DNA of 64,000 bases, taken from contig NZ_CP115859.1 of assembly GCF_027920545.1 (NCBI RefSeq), forward strand, positions 2,350,001-2,414,000, read 5' to 3'. Under the pieces are notes generated by a model that saw only the letters and a program-made list of their open reading frames with translations, did not search any database and was not told the origin of the DNA. This document shows, in pieces, positions 7,533 through 17,051 of the stretch (the first letter of the stretch is position 1; each line of letters starts with the position of its first letter). The stretch comes from Chryseobacterium camelliae (GTDB taxonomy: Bacteria > Bacteroidota > Bacteroidia > Flavobacteriales > Weeksellaceae). The translations under genes were made by a program, and so were the position numbers.

Positions 7533-9356
7533 TTATTTAACTATCATTTTAAAGTTTTGAACCAAAATTCCATTTGTATTGGTAATATTCACTATGTAAT
7601 TTCCTTTTTGAAGTTTATTCTCAAGATTAAGCTGCTGCTCGTTTTGCAGATTTTTCGGTAATTCTTTTTTGTAAAGGAGTTTCCCAGAAAGGTCAAAAAT
7701 ACTAAGCCTGCAATTTTCTTTTCCAAGCAATTCCCCACGCAGGATAAAGTTTCCGTTATTAGGATTATCAGACAAAGAGATTTTAGGTGCTTTGGTAGCT
7801 TCTGAGGTATTTAATGATTTTAAATCAAATTTCACCAAATAAGTCAGGTATTTTTGAGTAGACGAGATGGCAGGATATGGATCGGTATATTGGGGCTGCC
7901 AGCTTCCGGGAGTGGTAAATCCTGAAGGGCACAGCGTATCGCCATAAAGATATAAGGAGGAATTATTAACTGCAATATTAAAGCCTTCGTTCGATGACTG
8001 GCTGCTTCCTCCATAATAAGAAGTCCATTGTAAAATTCCGTCAGCATTGAACTTTGAAAAAATACGGTTGGTAGAGGTGTTTATATTTTGTTCCGGAGTT
8101 TGCTGATGAACATTGGGTGTCGATAAAGTATTGCTTACACCCCAAACCTGAGCACAGATATAAATATCGCTTCCGGAAAGTGCTATGGGCTGATATGTAC
8201 CCTGTGCGAGATCGTAGCCTGTACCGCCTACATACGTGCTCCAGATCCTGTTTCCCGAATGGCTGAATTTTGTTAAAAAAACATCCATTGCACTTGTAAT
8301 CTGAGGTTTGTGACTTCCGGGTGTTCCGTAATAATTGGGGTTAGGATTGTTGTTTTGGTACGTTTCGTCTCCCAATATATAAATGCCGCTTTCATTGGCT
8401 TCAAATTTTCTTACAGAGCTGTTTCCCGTTGGACTTGCGTAGTAAGTTCCCCATACCCTGGTTCCATCTGTTGAATTTATTTTCAACAAGGCAAAGCTTC
8501 CTTTTACAGTTTGAAAAGCTCCGGCTGTCGCGATTGCAATTTGATTGGTTTGAGGGATCGTTGTGATCCCGAGGTACACGGAATTATTATAATATTGGAT
8601 TGTTGAAGAATATCCCGGATATAAAGTTCCCCATATTCTTTGTCCGTTAGGGTTTAATTTCACCAAAAAACCACATCCGGAATTCCCGTTGGAAACCATA
8701 GTCTGATAATTATCCTGAAATGTTCCGGGCGTGCAAATATTTTGCCCGTCATAGGTGATTCCTGATAGGTATACATTTTGGTTGTCATCTATAGTTATTC
8801 TTGAAGCGGAAGGCTGATAAGTCGCCCAGATCAAATTATCCGAAGCGTCATATTTTGCTAAAGCATATTGGGTATTTGAGGTGATCCAGGTTCCTGGTGT
8901 GATGGAAATTGGTGGATTGCCTGCATCAAACTGATATTGAAAATACTTGTTGTTCTGCTGGTCAATAAACATCAATTCCTTGGTATAGCTGCCCGAATTG
9001 TTGGTTTGGTACTGATTGTACTGGTATGATAGCAGTGTTCCGGCATTGTTAAATTTCGTATAAAAATTTAAAGTTGAGTAAGGACTTGGTCCCAGCTGAA
9101 AAGTTTGGCCCCCATTCAGACTGAACTGCTGATAATAGGAAACAGGATAGCCACTGACTGGTGTGACGGCGCCTTTTGTGTAAATATTATTTTGAGAATC
9201 AAAAAAAATGGCCTGCCCGTTGAATGTTAATGTGTGACATCTGCTCCCAATGGGCCCAAGATAAGTTCCCCAGGATCTCTGGTATTCAAAACTGCTTTGA
9301 GCGGACAACAATAAAGTAATAAAGAAATGTAAAAAAAAGATCGTTTTTTTAATCAT
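7533..9356 (-). CDS. Secreted repeat protein with type A T9SS C-terminal sorting domain
   Basis: The product has 607 residues. After a signal peptide (cleavage near LLLSAQS) it carries about seven repeats of 55-70 residues centred on a W-x-[ST]-Y-[YV]-G motif (for example RIWGTYYASPTGN, RIWSTYVGGTGYD, LQWTSYYGGSSQSS), each followed by a YLxGxT-type strand. This fits a beta-propeller of the SBBP kind. The last 75 residues (SLSDNPNNGNFILRG, LSIFDLSGKLLYKKEL, KGNYIVNITN, NFKMIVK) form a type A T9SS sorting domain that is cut off during secretion. A surface or released protein is therefore expected; the ligand is unknown. The start is the ATG at 9356. Confidence 0.85.
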   Translation of the reverse strand: MIKKTIFFLHFFITLLLSAQSSFEYQRSWGTYLGPIGSRCHTLTFNGQAIFFDSQNNIYTKGAVTPVSGYPVSYYQQFSLNGGQTFQLGPSPYSTLNFYTKFNNAGTLLSYQYNQYQTNNSGSYTKELMFIDQQNNKYFQYQFDAGNPPISITPGTWITSNTQYALAKYDASDNLIWATYQPSASRITIDDNQNVYLSGITYDGQNICTPGTFQDNYQTMVSNGNSGCGFLVKLNPNGQRIWGTLYPGYSSTIQYYNNSVYLGITTIPQTNQIAIATAGAFQTVKGSFALLKINSTDGTRVWGTYYASPTGNSSVRKFEANESGIYILGDETYQNNNPNPNYYGTPGSHKPQITSAMDVFLTKFSHSGNRIWSTYVGGTGYDLAQGTYQPIALSGSDIYICAQVWGVSNTLSTPNVHQQTPEQNINTSTNRIFSKFNADGILQWTSYYGGSSQSSNEGFNIAVNNSSLYLYGDTLCPSGFTTPGSWQPQYTDPYPAISSTQKYLTYLVKFDLKSLNTSEATKAPKISLSDNPNNGNFILRGELLGKENCRLSIFDLSGKLLYKKELPKNLQNEQQLNLENKLQKGNYIVNITNTNGILVQNFKMIVK

Positions 9357-9467
9357 ATTGTAATTTGGTCTTAGTTGATTGCTAAAAATACAAAATTTAT
9401 TCTGTTGGTTTATTTTGTTATTAATCTTATTGTTGGCTATGGCTTAGTCTAATTTATTGTTTTTCAT

Positions 9468-9509
9468 TATCTTTGTAGTGAAGAACGATTTCAGAGAATA
9501 CTGAAATCG
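9468..9509 (+). promoter_or_regulatory. -7 box and leader hairpin of mfd
   Basis: TATCTTTG (9468-9475) fits TAnnTTTG. Downstream, CGATTTCAG (9486-9494) and CTGAAATCG (9501-9509) form a perfect 9-bp hairpin with a 6-nt loop, followed by CTTTTG. It lies inside the mfd leader, 24 nt before the ATG, and may slow or end transcription. Confidence 0.45.
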
Positions 9510-9533
9510 CTTTTGTCGTTTATACCATTATTT

Positions 9534-12500
9534 ATGCAGCTAAAAACCATCAGCGAAAAATTTCTTCCGGACTTGCTTAAGAATGAATTCGGAAAGGAGA
9601 TTTTTATTCAACTGGAAAACAATCAACATATTTCTGTGAAGGGAAATGCGGGATCTTCGGTTTCCATTTTTGTGGCCGAACTTTTCCTTACGCAGAAAAA
9701 ACATATTCTTTATCTGGTTGATGATAAGGAAGATGCTTTGTATGCCAATACGGAAATGGAAGATCTGCTGGGGAAAGACAAGGTTTTGTATTTCCCGGCA
9801 ACCCATCTTGAGCCGTATCAGATTGAAAAAACGCAGAATGCCAATTTGGTGTTAAGGACAGAAGTGATCAACAAAATTACTTCGAGCAAATCTCCGAAGG
9901 TTATTGTAGCTTATTCAGGAGCTTTGTCGGAGAAGGTTTTGAAGAAAGAAGACTTTAAAGCCATTTCTCATCATATAAAAGTAGGCGATCAGCTTGATTT
10001 CGATTTTGTGGATGAATTATTGAATCATTATAGCTTCCAACAAGCCGATTTCGTTTCCGAACCCGGAGAATTTTCCGTAAGAGGAGGAATTGTTGATGTT
10101 TTTTCGTTCTCAAATGAAAAACCGTACCGTATCACTTTTTTTGGAAACGAAGTGGAAAGCATAAAAATATTTGATATCGAAACACAGCTTTCGGTAGAAA
10201 AAGTAAATGATTTTCAATTGGTTTCCAATATGAATTTTACGGTGACGGGAAGCAGGGTTTCTTTACTTCAGTTGTTGCCTAAAGAAAGCTTTGTGATCTC
10301 TAAAAACGGGATTGTCGGAATGCAGAAGCTGAAAACATTCTACGAAAAATCGTTGGTAAAATATGATACTTTAAACAAAGATATTGCGCACAGAGCGCCA
10401 CAGGAATTATTTATTTCTGATCAGGAATTTTTATTTGATTATAAAAAATTTAAAACCGTAGACTTCGGAAGTGCTTCTATTGAAGGATTGATCGAATTGA
10501 CGGAAATGAAGATCAATCAGATTGCGCAGCCTACTTTCCATAAGAATTTCGAATTATTAATTGAAGATCTTGAAGAAAAGCAAAATACGGGTTTTGATAC
10601 TTGGATTTCCTTTTCAACAGAAAAGCAAAAAGAAAGATTAGAATCGATTTTTGAGGAACTGGAACATCAGCTTCCTTTTAAAAGTTTCAAATCTGAACTT
10701 CATGAAGGTTTTGTAGATCATGACCATAAAATTTTAGTTTATACGGATCATCAGATTTTCGATCGATACCAAAGGTATAAAGCGAAAAATACATTCGCCA
10801 AATCGGAGCAGCTGACTCTGAAAGATTTGATGTCCTTAAAGATTGGAGATTATATTGCGCACATCGATCACGGAATCGGAAAATTCATGGGATTGGTGAA
10901 AGTAAACAACGACGGAAAAATCCAGGAATGTTTTAAACTGACTTATAAAAACGGAGATTTATTGTATGTGAGTATTCATTCGCTTCATAAAATTTCAAAA
11001 TACAACGGTCCGGACGGTAAAGAAATTGTTTTAAGCAAATTAGGTTCTCCAACCTGGAAATCCTTAAAGCAGAAAACAAAAGCCAGAGTAAAGCAGCTTG
11101 CATTCGATCTGATAAAACTATACGCTCAAAGAAAATCCGCGAAAGGTTTTGCATATACCCCGGATTCTTATTTGCAAAATGAACTGGAAGCAAGTTTCCT
11201 GTATGAAGACACTCCGGATCAGGAAAAAGCAACCATCGATGTGAAAAAAGACATGGAAGCGGATACGGTGATGGATCGTCTGGTGTGTGGAGATGTAGGT
11301 TTCGGTAAAACGGAAGTGGCAATTCGTGCAGCGTTCAAAGCAGCAACAGACGGGAAGCAGGTTGCCGTATTGGTTCCGACAACAATTTTGGCTTTCCAGC
11401 ATTATAGAAGTTTCAAGGAAAGATTAAAAGATTTTCCGGTAAATGTAGCTTATGTCAATCGTTTCAGAACGGCAAAACAAAAATCTGAAACGTTGGAAGC
11501 TTTAAAAGAAGGAAAAGTTGATATTATAATAGGAACCCATCAATTGGCAAGCAGTTCTGTGAAGTTTAAAGATTTAGGACTGTTAATTATTGATGAGGAA
11601 CATAAATTCGGAGTTTCTGTAAAAGATAAGTTGAAAACATTAAAAACGGATGTTGATACGCTGACTTTAACAGCAACGCCTATTCCAAGGACTTTACAGT
11701 TTTCTTTAATGGCTGCGAGGGATTTATCGGTGATCAAAACGCCACCGCCAAACAGGCAGCCTGTTGATACGCAATTGATCGGCTTTAGTGAAGAAATTCT
11801 TCGTGACGCGGTTTCTTATGAGCTTCAGCGTGACGGACAGGTGTATTTCATCAACAACAGGATTGAAAACCTTAAAGATATTGCAGGATTAATTCAAAGG
11901 TTAGTTCCGGATGCAAGAGTAATTACCGGTCACGGACAAATGGAAGGCAAGCAGCTGGAAAAAAATGTCCTTGATTTTATGGATGGAAAATACGACGTTT
12001 TGGTTTCTACAACCATCGTAGAAAGTGGAGTAGACGTTCCAAATGCGAATACGATTTTCATCAACGATGCCCAAAGGTTCGGAATGGCGGATCTTCACCA
12101 GATGAGAGGTCGTGTAGGTAGAAGCAACAGAAAGGCTTTCTGCTATCTGATCACTCCTCCTTATGATATGATGACTTCGGATGCAAGAAAACGTCTGGAA
12201 GCCATTGAACAGTTTTCTGATTTGGGAAGCGGTTTCCAGATTGCGATGAAGGATCTGGAAATTCGTGGAGCGGGAGATTTATTGGGTGCCGAACAAAGCG
12301 GATTCATTAATGAAATGGGATTTGAAACCTATCAGAAACTAATGCAGGAGGCTTTGGAAGAATTAAAAGATGATCAGGAATTTGAAAATCTTTTTGAAAA
12401 TGAAGAAGATCGAAATAAGCTTTTTAAATCGGTAAAAGATGTGAATATTGATACCGATTTAGAACTGATGTTGCCGGATTGGTATATTTCTAATACCGAA

Positions 12501-12899
12501 GAAAGATTGTCACTTTATCAAAAATTAGCTGAGATCGATAGCGAAGAAAATTTATTAAAGTTTGAATCTGAATTAATAGACCGTTTTGGGAATTTACCGA
12601 AAGAAGCCGTCAATTTATTGAAAAGTGTAAGTTTGAAATGGCTGGCTGCAGAAATCGGTTTTGAAAAAATAGTCATGAAGAACGGGGTGTTTTTAGGGTA
12701 TTTTCCAGGCAATCCTCAGGATAAGTTCTATCAGACCGATAGATTCAGGCATATTATTACTTATTTAACGCAAAATCCTAAGGAAGCACAGCTGAAGGAG
12801 AAAATAGGAAAAGAAGGCAATAACCTGATGATGAGAAAAGATAAAGTAGGAAATGTGGATGAGGTCAATCTTTTGTTAAAAACAATTTTAAAAGTATAA
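9534..12899 (+). CDS. mfd: Transcription-repair coupling factor Mfd
   Basis: The 1121-residue protein removes stalled RNA polymerase at DNA lesions and recruits UvrA. The N-terminal third is the UvrB-like module (EPGEFSVRGGIVDVFSF near residue 180). The RNA-polymerase-binding CarD-like domain starts near residue 440 with GDYIAHIDHGIGKF. The RecG-like translocase follows, with Walker A GDVGFGKTE near 583, the DEEH box near 685, TATPIPRTLQ, and QMRGRVGRS near 855. The C-terminal domain covers roughly the last 140 residues. I start at the ATG at 9534 (MQLKTISEKF); an in-frame TTG at 9513 would add seven residues inside the leader. The gene is single. Confidence 0.97.
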   Translation: MQLKTISEKFLPDLLKNEFGKEIFIQLENNQHISVKGNAGSSVSIFVAELFLTQKKHILYLVDDKEDALYANTEMEDLLGKDKVLYFPATHLEPYQIEKTQNANLVLRTEVINKITSSKSPKVIVAYSGALSEKVLKKEDFKAISHHIKVGDQLDFDFVDELLNHYSFQQADFVSEPGEFSVRGGIVDVFSFSNEKPYRITFFGNEVESIKIFDIETQLSVEKVNDFQLVSNMNFTVTGSRVSLLQLLPKESFVISKNGIVGMQKLKTFYEKSLVKYDTLNKDIAHRAPQELFISDQEFLFDYKKFKTVDFGSASIEGLIELTEMKINQIAQPTFHKNFELLIEDLEEKQNTGFDTWISFSTEKQKERLESIFEELEHQLPFKSFKSELHEGFVDHDHKILVYTDHQIFDRYQRYKAKNTFAKSEQLTLKDLMSLKIGDYIAHIDHGIGKFMGLVKVNNDGKIQECFKLTYKNGDLLYVSIHSLHKISKYNGPDGKEIVLSKLGSPTWKSLKQKTKARVKQLAFDLIKLYAQRKSAKGFAYTPDSYLQNELEASFLYEDTPDQEKATIDVKKDMEADTVMDRLVCGDVGFGKTEVAIRAAFKAATDGKQVAVLVPTTILAFQHYRSFKERLKDFPVNVAYVNRFRTAKQKSETLEALKEGKVDIIIGTHQLASSSVKFKDLGLLIIDEEHKFGVSVKDKLKTLKTDVDTLTLTATPIPRTLQFSLMAARDLSVIKTPPPNRQPVDTQLIGFSEEILRDAVSYELQRDGQVYFINNRIENLKDIAGLIQRLVPDARVITGHGQMEGKQLEKNVLDFMDGKYDVLVSTTIVESGVDVPNANTIFINDAQRFGMADLHQMRGRVGRSNRKAFCYLITPPYDMMTSDARKRLEAIEQFSDLGSGFQIAMKDLEIRGAGDLLGAEQSGFINEMGFETYQKLMQEALEELKDDQEFENLFENEEDRNKLFKSVKDVNIDTDLELMLPDWYISNTEERLSLYQKLAEIDSEENLLKFESELIDRFGNLPKEAVNLLKSVSLKWLAAEIGFEKIVMKNGVFLGYFPGNPQDKFYQTDRFRHIITYLTQNPKEAQLKEKIGKEGNNLMMRKDKVGNVDEVNLLLKTILKV

Positions 12900-12989
12900 A
12901 GAAATACTAATTAGCTTGTTTTAAGCTTTTTATTGTTGCTGTTTTTATGAGAAAATAAATAAAAATGTAATTTTTATGCAAAAAAAAAT

Positions 12990-12997
12990 TATATTTG
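12990..12997 (+). promoter_or_regulatory. -7 promoter box for the 13024 lipoprotein gene
   Basis: TATATTTG fits TAnnTTTG and lies 26 nt upstream of the ATG at 13024. No -33 TTG was found in the preceding A-rich stretch. Confidence 0.45.
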
Positions 12998-13023
12998 TGG
13001 AAAAATAAATAATCCTTATAGAA

Positions 13024-13935
13024 ATGAAGCGACTTTTCTACTTTATTTTACTTGTAGCAGGTATTTCCTCTATCCATTCATGTAAAGACTTGGCAGATGA
13101 AAATGGAGATCCTCTTGTAGACCTTAATACAAATACAGGCCTTAATGGCGCAAGAGCATTACATCAGGAAATTACGGATTTTGCTACCGTTGCTGATTAT
13201 CATTATTCAGGATTGCTTTTAACTAAAGTGAATAATGGTGCTTCCGTTACTGATATTGCCTATAGTGGTGACAGAGTAAGTAAAATAACTTTTGAAGGTT
13301 TCTTGGATCAGGATAATGACGGGTCACTTGATCCGGGTAAGGTTACTTTTACACAATTGTTTATGTATGGTGGCTCAGGAAGATTAGAGTCAATTACGGA
13401 GAGCAGAAATATTTATAAACTGGCAGGTACTCCTCCAGCCCAGGTTCTTGATAAACAGACAAAATCCATCTATACCCTGAAATACAACGCTTCTACGGGA
13501 AAGCTTGAAACGCTCACTATGCAAACTGGTTTAGATGTACCTGGAACTCCTTTCGAATACACTGCCTACTCAGAAACTCAATATACTTATTTGGGAGACA
13601 ATGTATCTAAGGTTAAAACAGGATTTGGAACCATTACCGCTGGTGTAAATGATCCTATAGTTTGGACATATGAATATGGATTTATGAACTATGATGATAG
13701 AATAAGCCCATATACATTACTCCCTTTTGCATATAAAATTTCATACTTGTTATCTACACCGTTTTACGGTCACAGAAGCCTTATGTTATCTCCGAATAAT
13801 CCATCGAGATCATCGGTTACATTTTTACCCGTACCGCTTCCTACTCCGGTAGTCACTTCTACAAACTTTACGTATGACCCACAAACATACATGACAAAAG
13901 GATATGGAGTATATTATATTTATAAACCTTTGTAA
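13024..13935 (+). CDS. Lipoprotein of unknown function
   Basis: The 303-residue product has a lipoprotein signal peptide with lipobox SIHSC at Cys20, followed by KDLADENGD, an acidic stretch that could act as a surface-export tag though it is not a clean match. The remainder is rich in Tyr, Thr and Gly, with alternating strands such as YSGDRVSKITFEGF, FMYGGSGRLESITES and YTLKYNASTGKLETL. These recall the YD-repeat-like or DUF4595-like beta-rich lipoproteins of Bacteroidota. I cannot assign a function. It is monocistronic, with a promoter box at 12990 and a terminator at 13957. Confidence 0.7.
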   Translation: MKRLFYFILLVAGISSIHSCKDLADENGDPLVDLNTNTGLNGARALHQEITDFATVADYHYSGLLLTKVNNGASVTDIAYSGDRVSKITFEGFLDQDNDGSLDPGKVTFTQLFMYGGSGRLESITESRNIYKLAGTPPAQVLDKQTKSIYTLKYNASTGKLETLTMQTGLDVPGTPFEYTAYSETQYTYLGDNVSKVKTGFGTITAGVNDPIVWTYEYGFMNYDDRISPYTLLPFAYKISYLLSTPFYGHRSLMLSPNNPSRSSVTFLPVPLPTPVVTSTNFTYDPQTYMTKGYGVYYIYKPL

Positions 13936-13956
13936 ATTAAAAATTTAAACATATTT

Positions 13957-13990
13957 AAAAAACTCAGTTCTTATCAGGATTGAGTTTTTT
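13957..13990 (+). terminator. Terminator between the lipoprotein gene and pth
   Basis: AAAAAACTCA (13957-13966) and TGAGTTTTTT (13981-13990) are complementary around a 14-nt loop, with the U tract on the plus strand. Confidence 0.65.
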
Positions 13991-14003
13991 ACTTTTTATC
14001 TCT

Positions 14004-14011
14004 TAATTTTG
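14004..14011 (+). promoter_or_regulatory. -7 promoter box for pth
   Basis: TAATTTTG fits TAnnTTTG and lies 13 nt before the pth ATG, just after the preceding terminator. Confidence 0.45.
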
Positions 14012-14024
14012 TAAAAAATTTTAA

Positions 14025-14588
14025 ATGAAATATTTAATTGTAGGACTGGGAAACAAAGGTTCCGAATATGAAAATACGCGTCATAATATAGGATTTAAAG
14101 TTGTTGAGAAAATAGCGGAAACCCTTGAAGCTCCATTCGGTACAAGTAATTTTGGGTGGTTGGCAGATGGAAAATATAAAGGAAGAAGAGTTTTTTTGCT
14201 AAAGCCGGATACTTATATGAATCTTTCGGGGAATGCTGTACGATACTGGATGCAGAAAGAAAATATTCCTTTAGAAAATGTATTAATTGTTACGGATGAT
14301 CTGGCTCTTCCTTTTGGTGCTTTAAGATTGAAAGGAAAAGGTTCTGACGCAGGGCACAATGGTTTAAAGAATATTATTGAAGTACTGCAAACACAGAATT
14401 ATGCCAGACTTCGTTTTGGAATTTCAGCGGAATTTTCTGAAGGACGACAGGTAGATTATGTATTGGGAACCTGGAACGAAGAAGAAACTGAAAAACTTCC
14501 GGAAAGAATTGAGAAATTTTCAAAAGCCTGTCTCTCATTTGTTTTTGCGGGTATTAGCAACACTATGTCAGCTTTTAATGGTAAATAA
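14025..14588 (+). CDS. pth: Peptidyl-tRNA hydrolase
   Basis: The 187-residue enzyme cuts peptidyl-tRNA released from stalled ribosomes, recycling tRNA. The family signature is complete: [19 protein letters not shown] with Asn10 and catalytic His20, [10 protein letters not shown], the DDLALPFG segment with the conserved Asp pair, and [12 protein letters not shown]. The length is normal for bacterial Pth1. The ATG at 14025 agrees with the usual short N-terminus before the first strand. It is transcribed alone, between two terminators. Confidence 0.97.
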   Translation: MKYLIVGLGNKGSEYENTRHNIGFKVVEKIAETLEAPFGTSNFGWLADGKYKGRRVFLLKPDTYMNLSGNAVRYWMQKENIPLENVLIVTDDLALPFGALRLKGKGSDAGHNGLKNIIEVLQTQNYARLRFGISAEFSEGRQVDYVLGTWNEEETEKLPERIEKFSKACLSFVFAGISNTMSAFNGK

Positions 14589-14629
14589 AAAAATCGGCGG
14601 GGAGCAAAGCTCCCCGCCGATTTTTTTAA
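14589..14629 (+). terminator. Strong bidirectional terminator between pth and the carbonic anhydrase gene
   Basis: ATCGGCGGGGAGC (14593-14605) pairs perfectly with GCTCCCCGCCGAT (14609-14621) across an AAA loop, flanked by A6 and T7. It can serve convergent transcripts from both sides. Confidence 0.95.
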
Positions 14630-14642
14630 AACATTTTTATAA

Positions 14643-15278
14643 CTATAACCAGGTTACCACACCGGTTTCTACATCATAATTTGCTCCTACGATCTTGATT
14701 TTTCCTTCTTTTTCAAGATTTTTCAAAGTAGAACTCTGCTTACGGATGTCTTCGATAGCGCTTTTTACATTTTGCTGGTTTAGTCTTTCTAGCAGCGAGC
14801 TGTTTTTTGAAGATCTTTCTTCACCTTCTTCAATAACCTCTTTAATGATCGGGTCGAAATGATTGATCAGGTGGTTGAGGTTATCCATTCCTAATCCTTC
14901 GATCTGCGCAGCGTCTAATCCTCCTTTTAAAGCCCCGCATTTTGTGTGTCCTAAAACGACAATAAGCTTCGATCCTGCGACATTGCAACCAAATTCCATG
15001 GAGCCTAAAATATCCTGATTTACAAAATTGCCTGCAATTCTAATGCTGAAAACATCGCCCAAGCCCTGGTCAAAGATAAGTTCGGCAGAAGTTCTGCTGT
15101 CAATACAGCTTAAAATCACAGCGAAAGGCCATTGTCCTTCGCGTGTAGCATTTACCTGTTCTAAAAGATCTCTGTTGGCTTTTAAATTATTGACAAATCT
15201 TTGATTTCCTTCCTTTAAAAATTCTAATGCTTTTTCAGGGGTGATCGTTGACTGAGTTTCGTATGTATGTGCTTTCAT
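14643..15278 (-). CDS. Beta-class carbonic anhydrase (first of two)
   Basis: The 211-residue zinc enzyme interconverts CO2 and bicarbonate. The zinc ligands are visible: Cys58 and the Asp60-Arg pair in SCIDSRTS, and His111 with Cys114 in GHTKCGAL. There is no signal peptide, so it should be cytoplasmic. It lies 42 bp behind the SulP transporter gene and is probably co-transcribed with it, which suggests handling of transported bicarbonate. It differs clearly from the second carbonic anhydrase at 17375: here the N-terminal part carries an EGNQRFVNN motif, typical of the CynT/Rv3273-like clade often linked to SulP proteins. Confidence 0.93.
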   Translation of the reverse strand: MKAHTYETQSTITPEKALEFLKEGNQRFVNNLKANRDLLEQVNATREGQWPFAVILSCIDSRTSAELIFDQGLGDVFSIRIAGNFVNQDILGSMEFGCNVAGSKLIVVLGHTKCGALKGGLDAAQIEGLGMDNLNHLINHFDPIIKEVIEEGEERSSKNSSLLERLNQQNVKSAIEDIRKQSSTLKNLEKEGKIKIVGANYDVETGVVTWL

Positions 15279-15320
15279 GTAATGTATATAATATTTAAAA
15301 TTAAAAAAATGAGCGTGAGC

Positions 15321-16913
15321 TTACATAGCTCTTCTGTGTGTAATTAAAACATGAGAATCTTCATCTGTCTCGTAATCCTTATACGATGTTTTAAATCCTA
15401 AGAGTTCTACATTGATGTCTTCTTCTTTTGCTCGGATATTGGCAAAATCTTGAATCATTTCCAATACATCGGTCGCGATATATGAAGTTCCTCGTGCATC
15501 AATTATTATGTTAGAATTAGGTTTTATGTTTTTTAATGTCTTTTTAATTGCTGCTTTGTTTAGAAAAGATACCTCTTCGGCCAATTTAATATTAATTCCG
15601 TCTGCATCATTTAATTTTTCTCTGCTCAAATAATAAGCTCTTTTCATATTTCCCTGAAGAATATAGAACACGGAAATGGCTAAACCTATTCCTACTCCCT
15701 TTAATAAATCTGTAGCAACTACGGCAATTACCGTCGCTACAAAAGGAATAAACTGGAATTTTCCTAAATGCCAGAAATGTTTAAAGGTAGCGGGTTTTGC
15801 CAATTTATAACCCACTAAAATTAATACAGCAGCTAATGTAGCAAGCGGAATTAAATTCAAAATCATCGGGATAGACAGTACACAAATCAAAAGTAAAATT
15901 CCGTGAATGATTGCTGAAACTTTCGATGTAGCACCTGCATTCGCATTTGCAGAACTTCTTACCACTACTGAAGTCATAGGAAGTCCGCCAATGAAAGAAC
16001 TTACCAAATTTCCGATTCCCTGGGCTTTCAATTCAAGGTTAGTATCTGTAATTCTTCTTTGTTTATCCAACCTGTCTGATGCTTCAATGCAAAGTAAGGT
16101 TTCAATAGAAGCCACAATGGCAATGGTTGCTCCTACAACCCAAACTTTAGGGTTAGAAAACCCTGCAAAATCTGGCATTGTGATCAGGTTTTTAACATCA
16201 TCAAACGACTGAGGAACAGGTAATACAACCAAATGTTGTGGGCTGATTGCTAATGAGCTCCCTGTCATTTTGAAAATTTCATTCAATACAATACCTGCAA
16301 CTACAGCAACCAGGGCGCCAGGAAGCATTTTCATTCTCTTTAGTGCGGGTACTTTGTCCCAAGCCAAAAGAATGACAACTGAAACTATAGTTACTATAAT
16401 GGCTCCCGGATGAATGGCTCCAAATAATTCAGTAAAGTAATTGAGGTTCAAACCATTGTCAAAAATAGATTCGTGACCTTCATAATCTTTATCAAACCCT
16501 AATGCGTGGGGAATTTGCTTTAATATAATGATGATTCCGATAGCTGCAAGCATTCCTTCAATTACATTATTGGGAAAGTAATTGGAGATGCTTCCGGCTT
16601 TTATGAAGCCTAACACTAACTGAATGAGACCAGCAATGATTCCTGCACAAAGAAACAGTTCAAATGCGCCTAAATCTGTAATGGCAGTCAACACGATAGC
16701 TGTTAAGCCAGCTGCAGGACCCGATACAGAAATATTAGAGTTGCTCAAAAATCCTACGACCAAACCTCCTACAATTCCGGCGATAACTCCGGATAATGGC
16801 GGAGCGCCCGATGCTAAAGCAATTCCTAAACATAAAGGAAGTGCCACTAAAAATACAACGAGTCCTGAAGGGAAATTCTCCTTTATTCCTCCTATTAATG
16901 ATGTTTTTTTCAT
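15321..16913 (-). CDS. SulP-family anion transporter with STAS domain (candidate bicarbonate importer)
   Basis: The 530-residue inner-membrane protein has the SulP signature near its N-terminus (GLVVFLVALPLCLGIALASG, residues 16-35), the SGPAAGLTAI motif around 65-74, and about 11-14 hydrophobic segments. The last 90 residues form a STAS domain (SNIIIDARGTSYIATDVLE). SulP members carry sulfate, bicarbonate or other anions. The two flanking carbonic anhydrase genes favour bicarbonate, as in BicA-like systems, but this is inference from context. The 138-bp leader to the next gene upstream contains an inverted repeat at 16931-16964. Confidence 0.9.
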   Translation of the reverse strand: MKKTSLIGGIKENFPSGLVVFLVALPLCLGIALASGAPPLSGVIAGIVGGLVVGFLSNSNISVSGPAAGLTAIVLTAITDLGAFELFLCAGIIAGLIQLVLGFIKAGSISNYFPNNVIEGMLAAIGIIIILKQIPHALGFDKDYEGHESIFDNGLNLNYFTELFGAIHPGAIIVTIVSVVILLAWDKVPALKRMKMLPGALVAVVAGIVLNEIFKMTGSSLAISPQHLVVLPVPQSFDDVKNLITMPDFAGFSNPKVWVVGATIAIVASIETLLCIEASDRLDKQRRITDTNLELKAQGIGNLVSSFIGGLPMTSVVVRSSANANAGATSKVSAIIHGILLLICVLSIPMILNLIPLATLAAVLILVGYKLAKPATFKHFWHLGKFQFIPFVATVIAVVATDLLKGVGIGLAISVFYILQGNMKRAYYLSREKLNDADGINIKLAEEVSFLNKAAIKKTLKNIKPNSNIIIDARGTSYIATDVLEMIQDFANIRAKEEDINVELLGFKTSYKDYETDEDSHVLITHRRAM

Positions 16914-16930
16914 GATATGAAAATGTGTAA

Positions 16931-16964
16931 TTATAGCTGATTGGCTGTGATTAATCAGTTATAA
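16931..16964 (-). repeat. Inverted repeat in the SulP leader
   Basis: TTATAGCTGATT (16931-16942) and AATCAGTTATAA (16953-16964) match at 11 of 12 positions around a 10-nt loop. No U tract follows on the minus strand, so it is more likely an operator or an mRNA-stabilising hairpin than a terminator. Confidence 0.45.
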
Positions 16965-17051
16965 AAAGATTGTGAATTTAATTTTTAAAGTACATGTCGA
17001 TTCGATACCCAAAACAGGTATAAGACAATAAAAAACTTTTAGACGAGAAAA

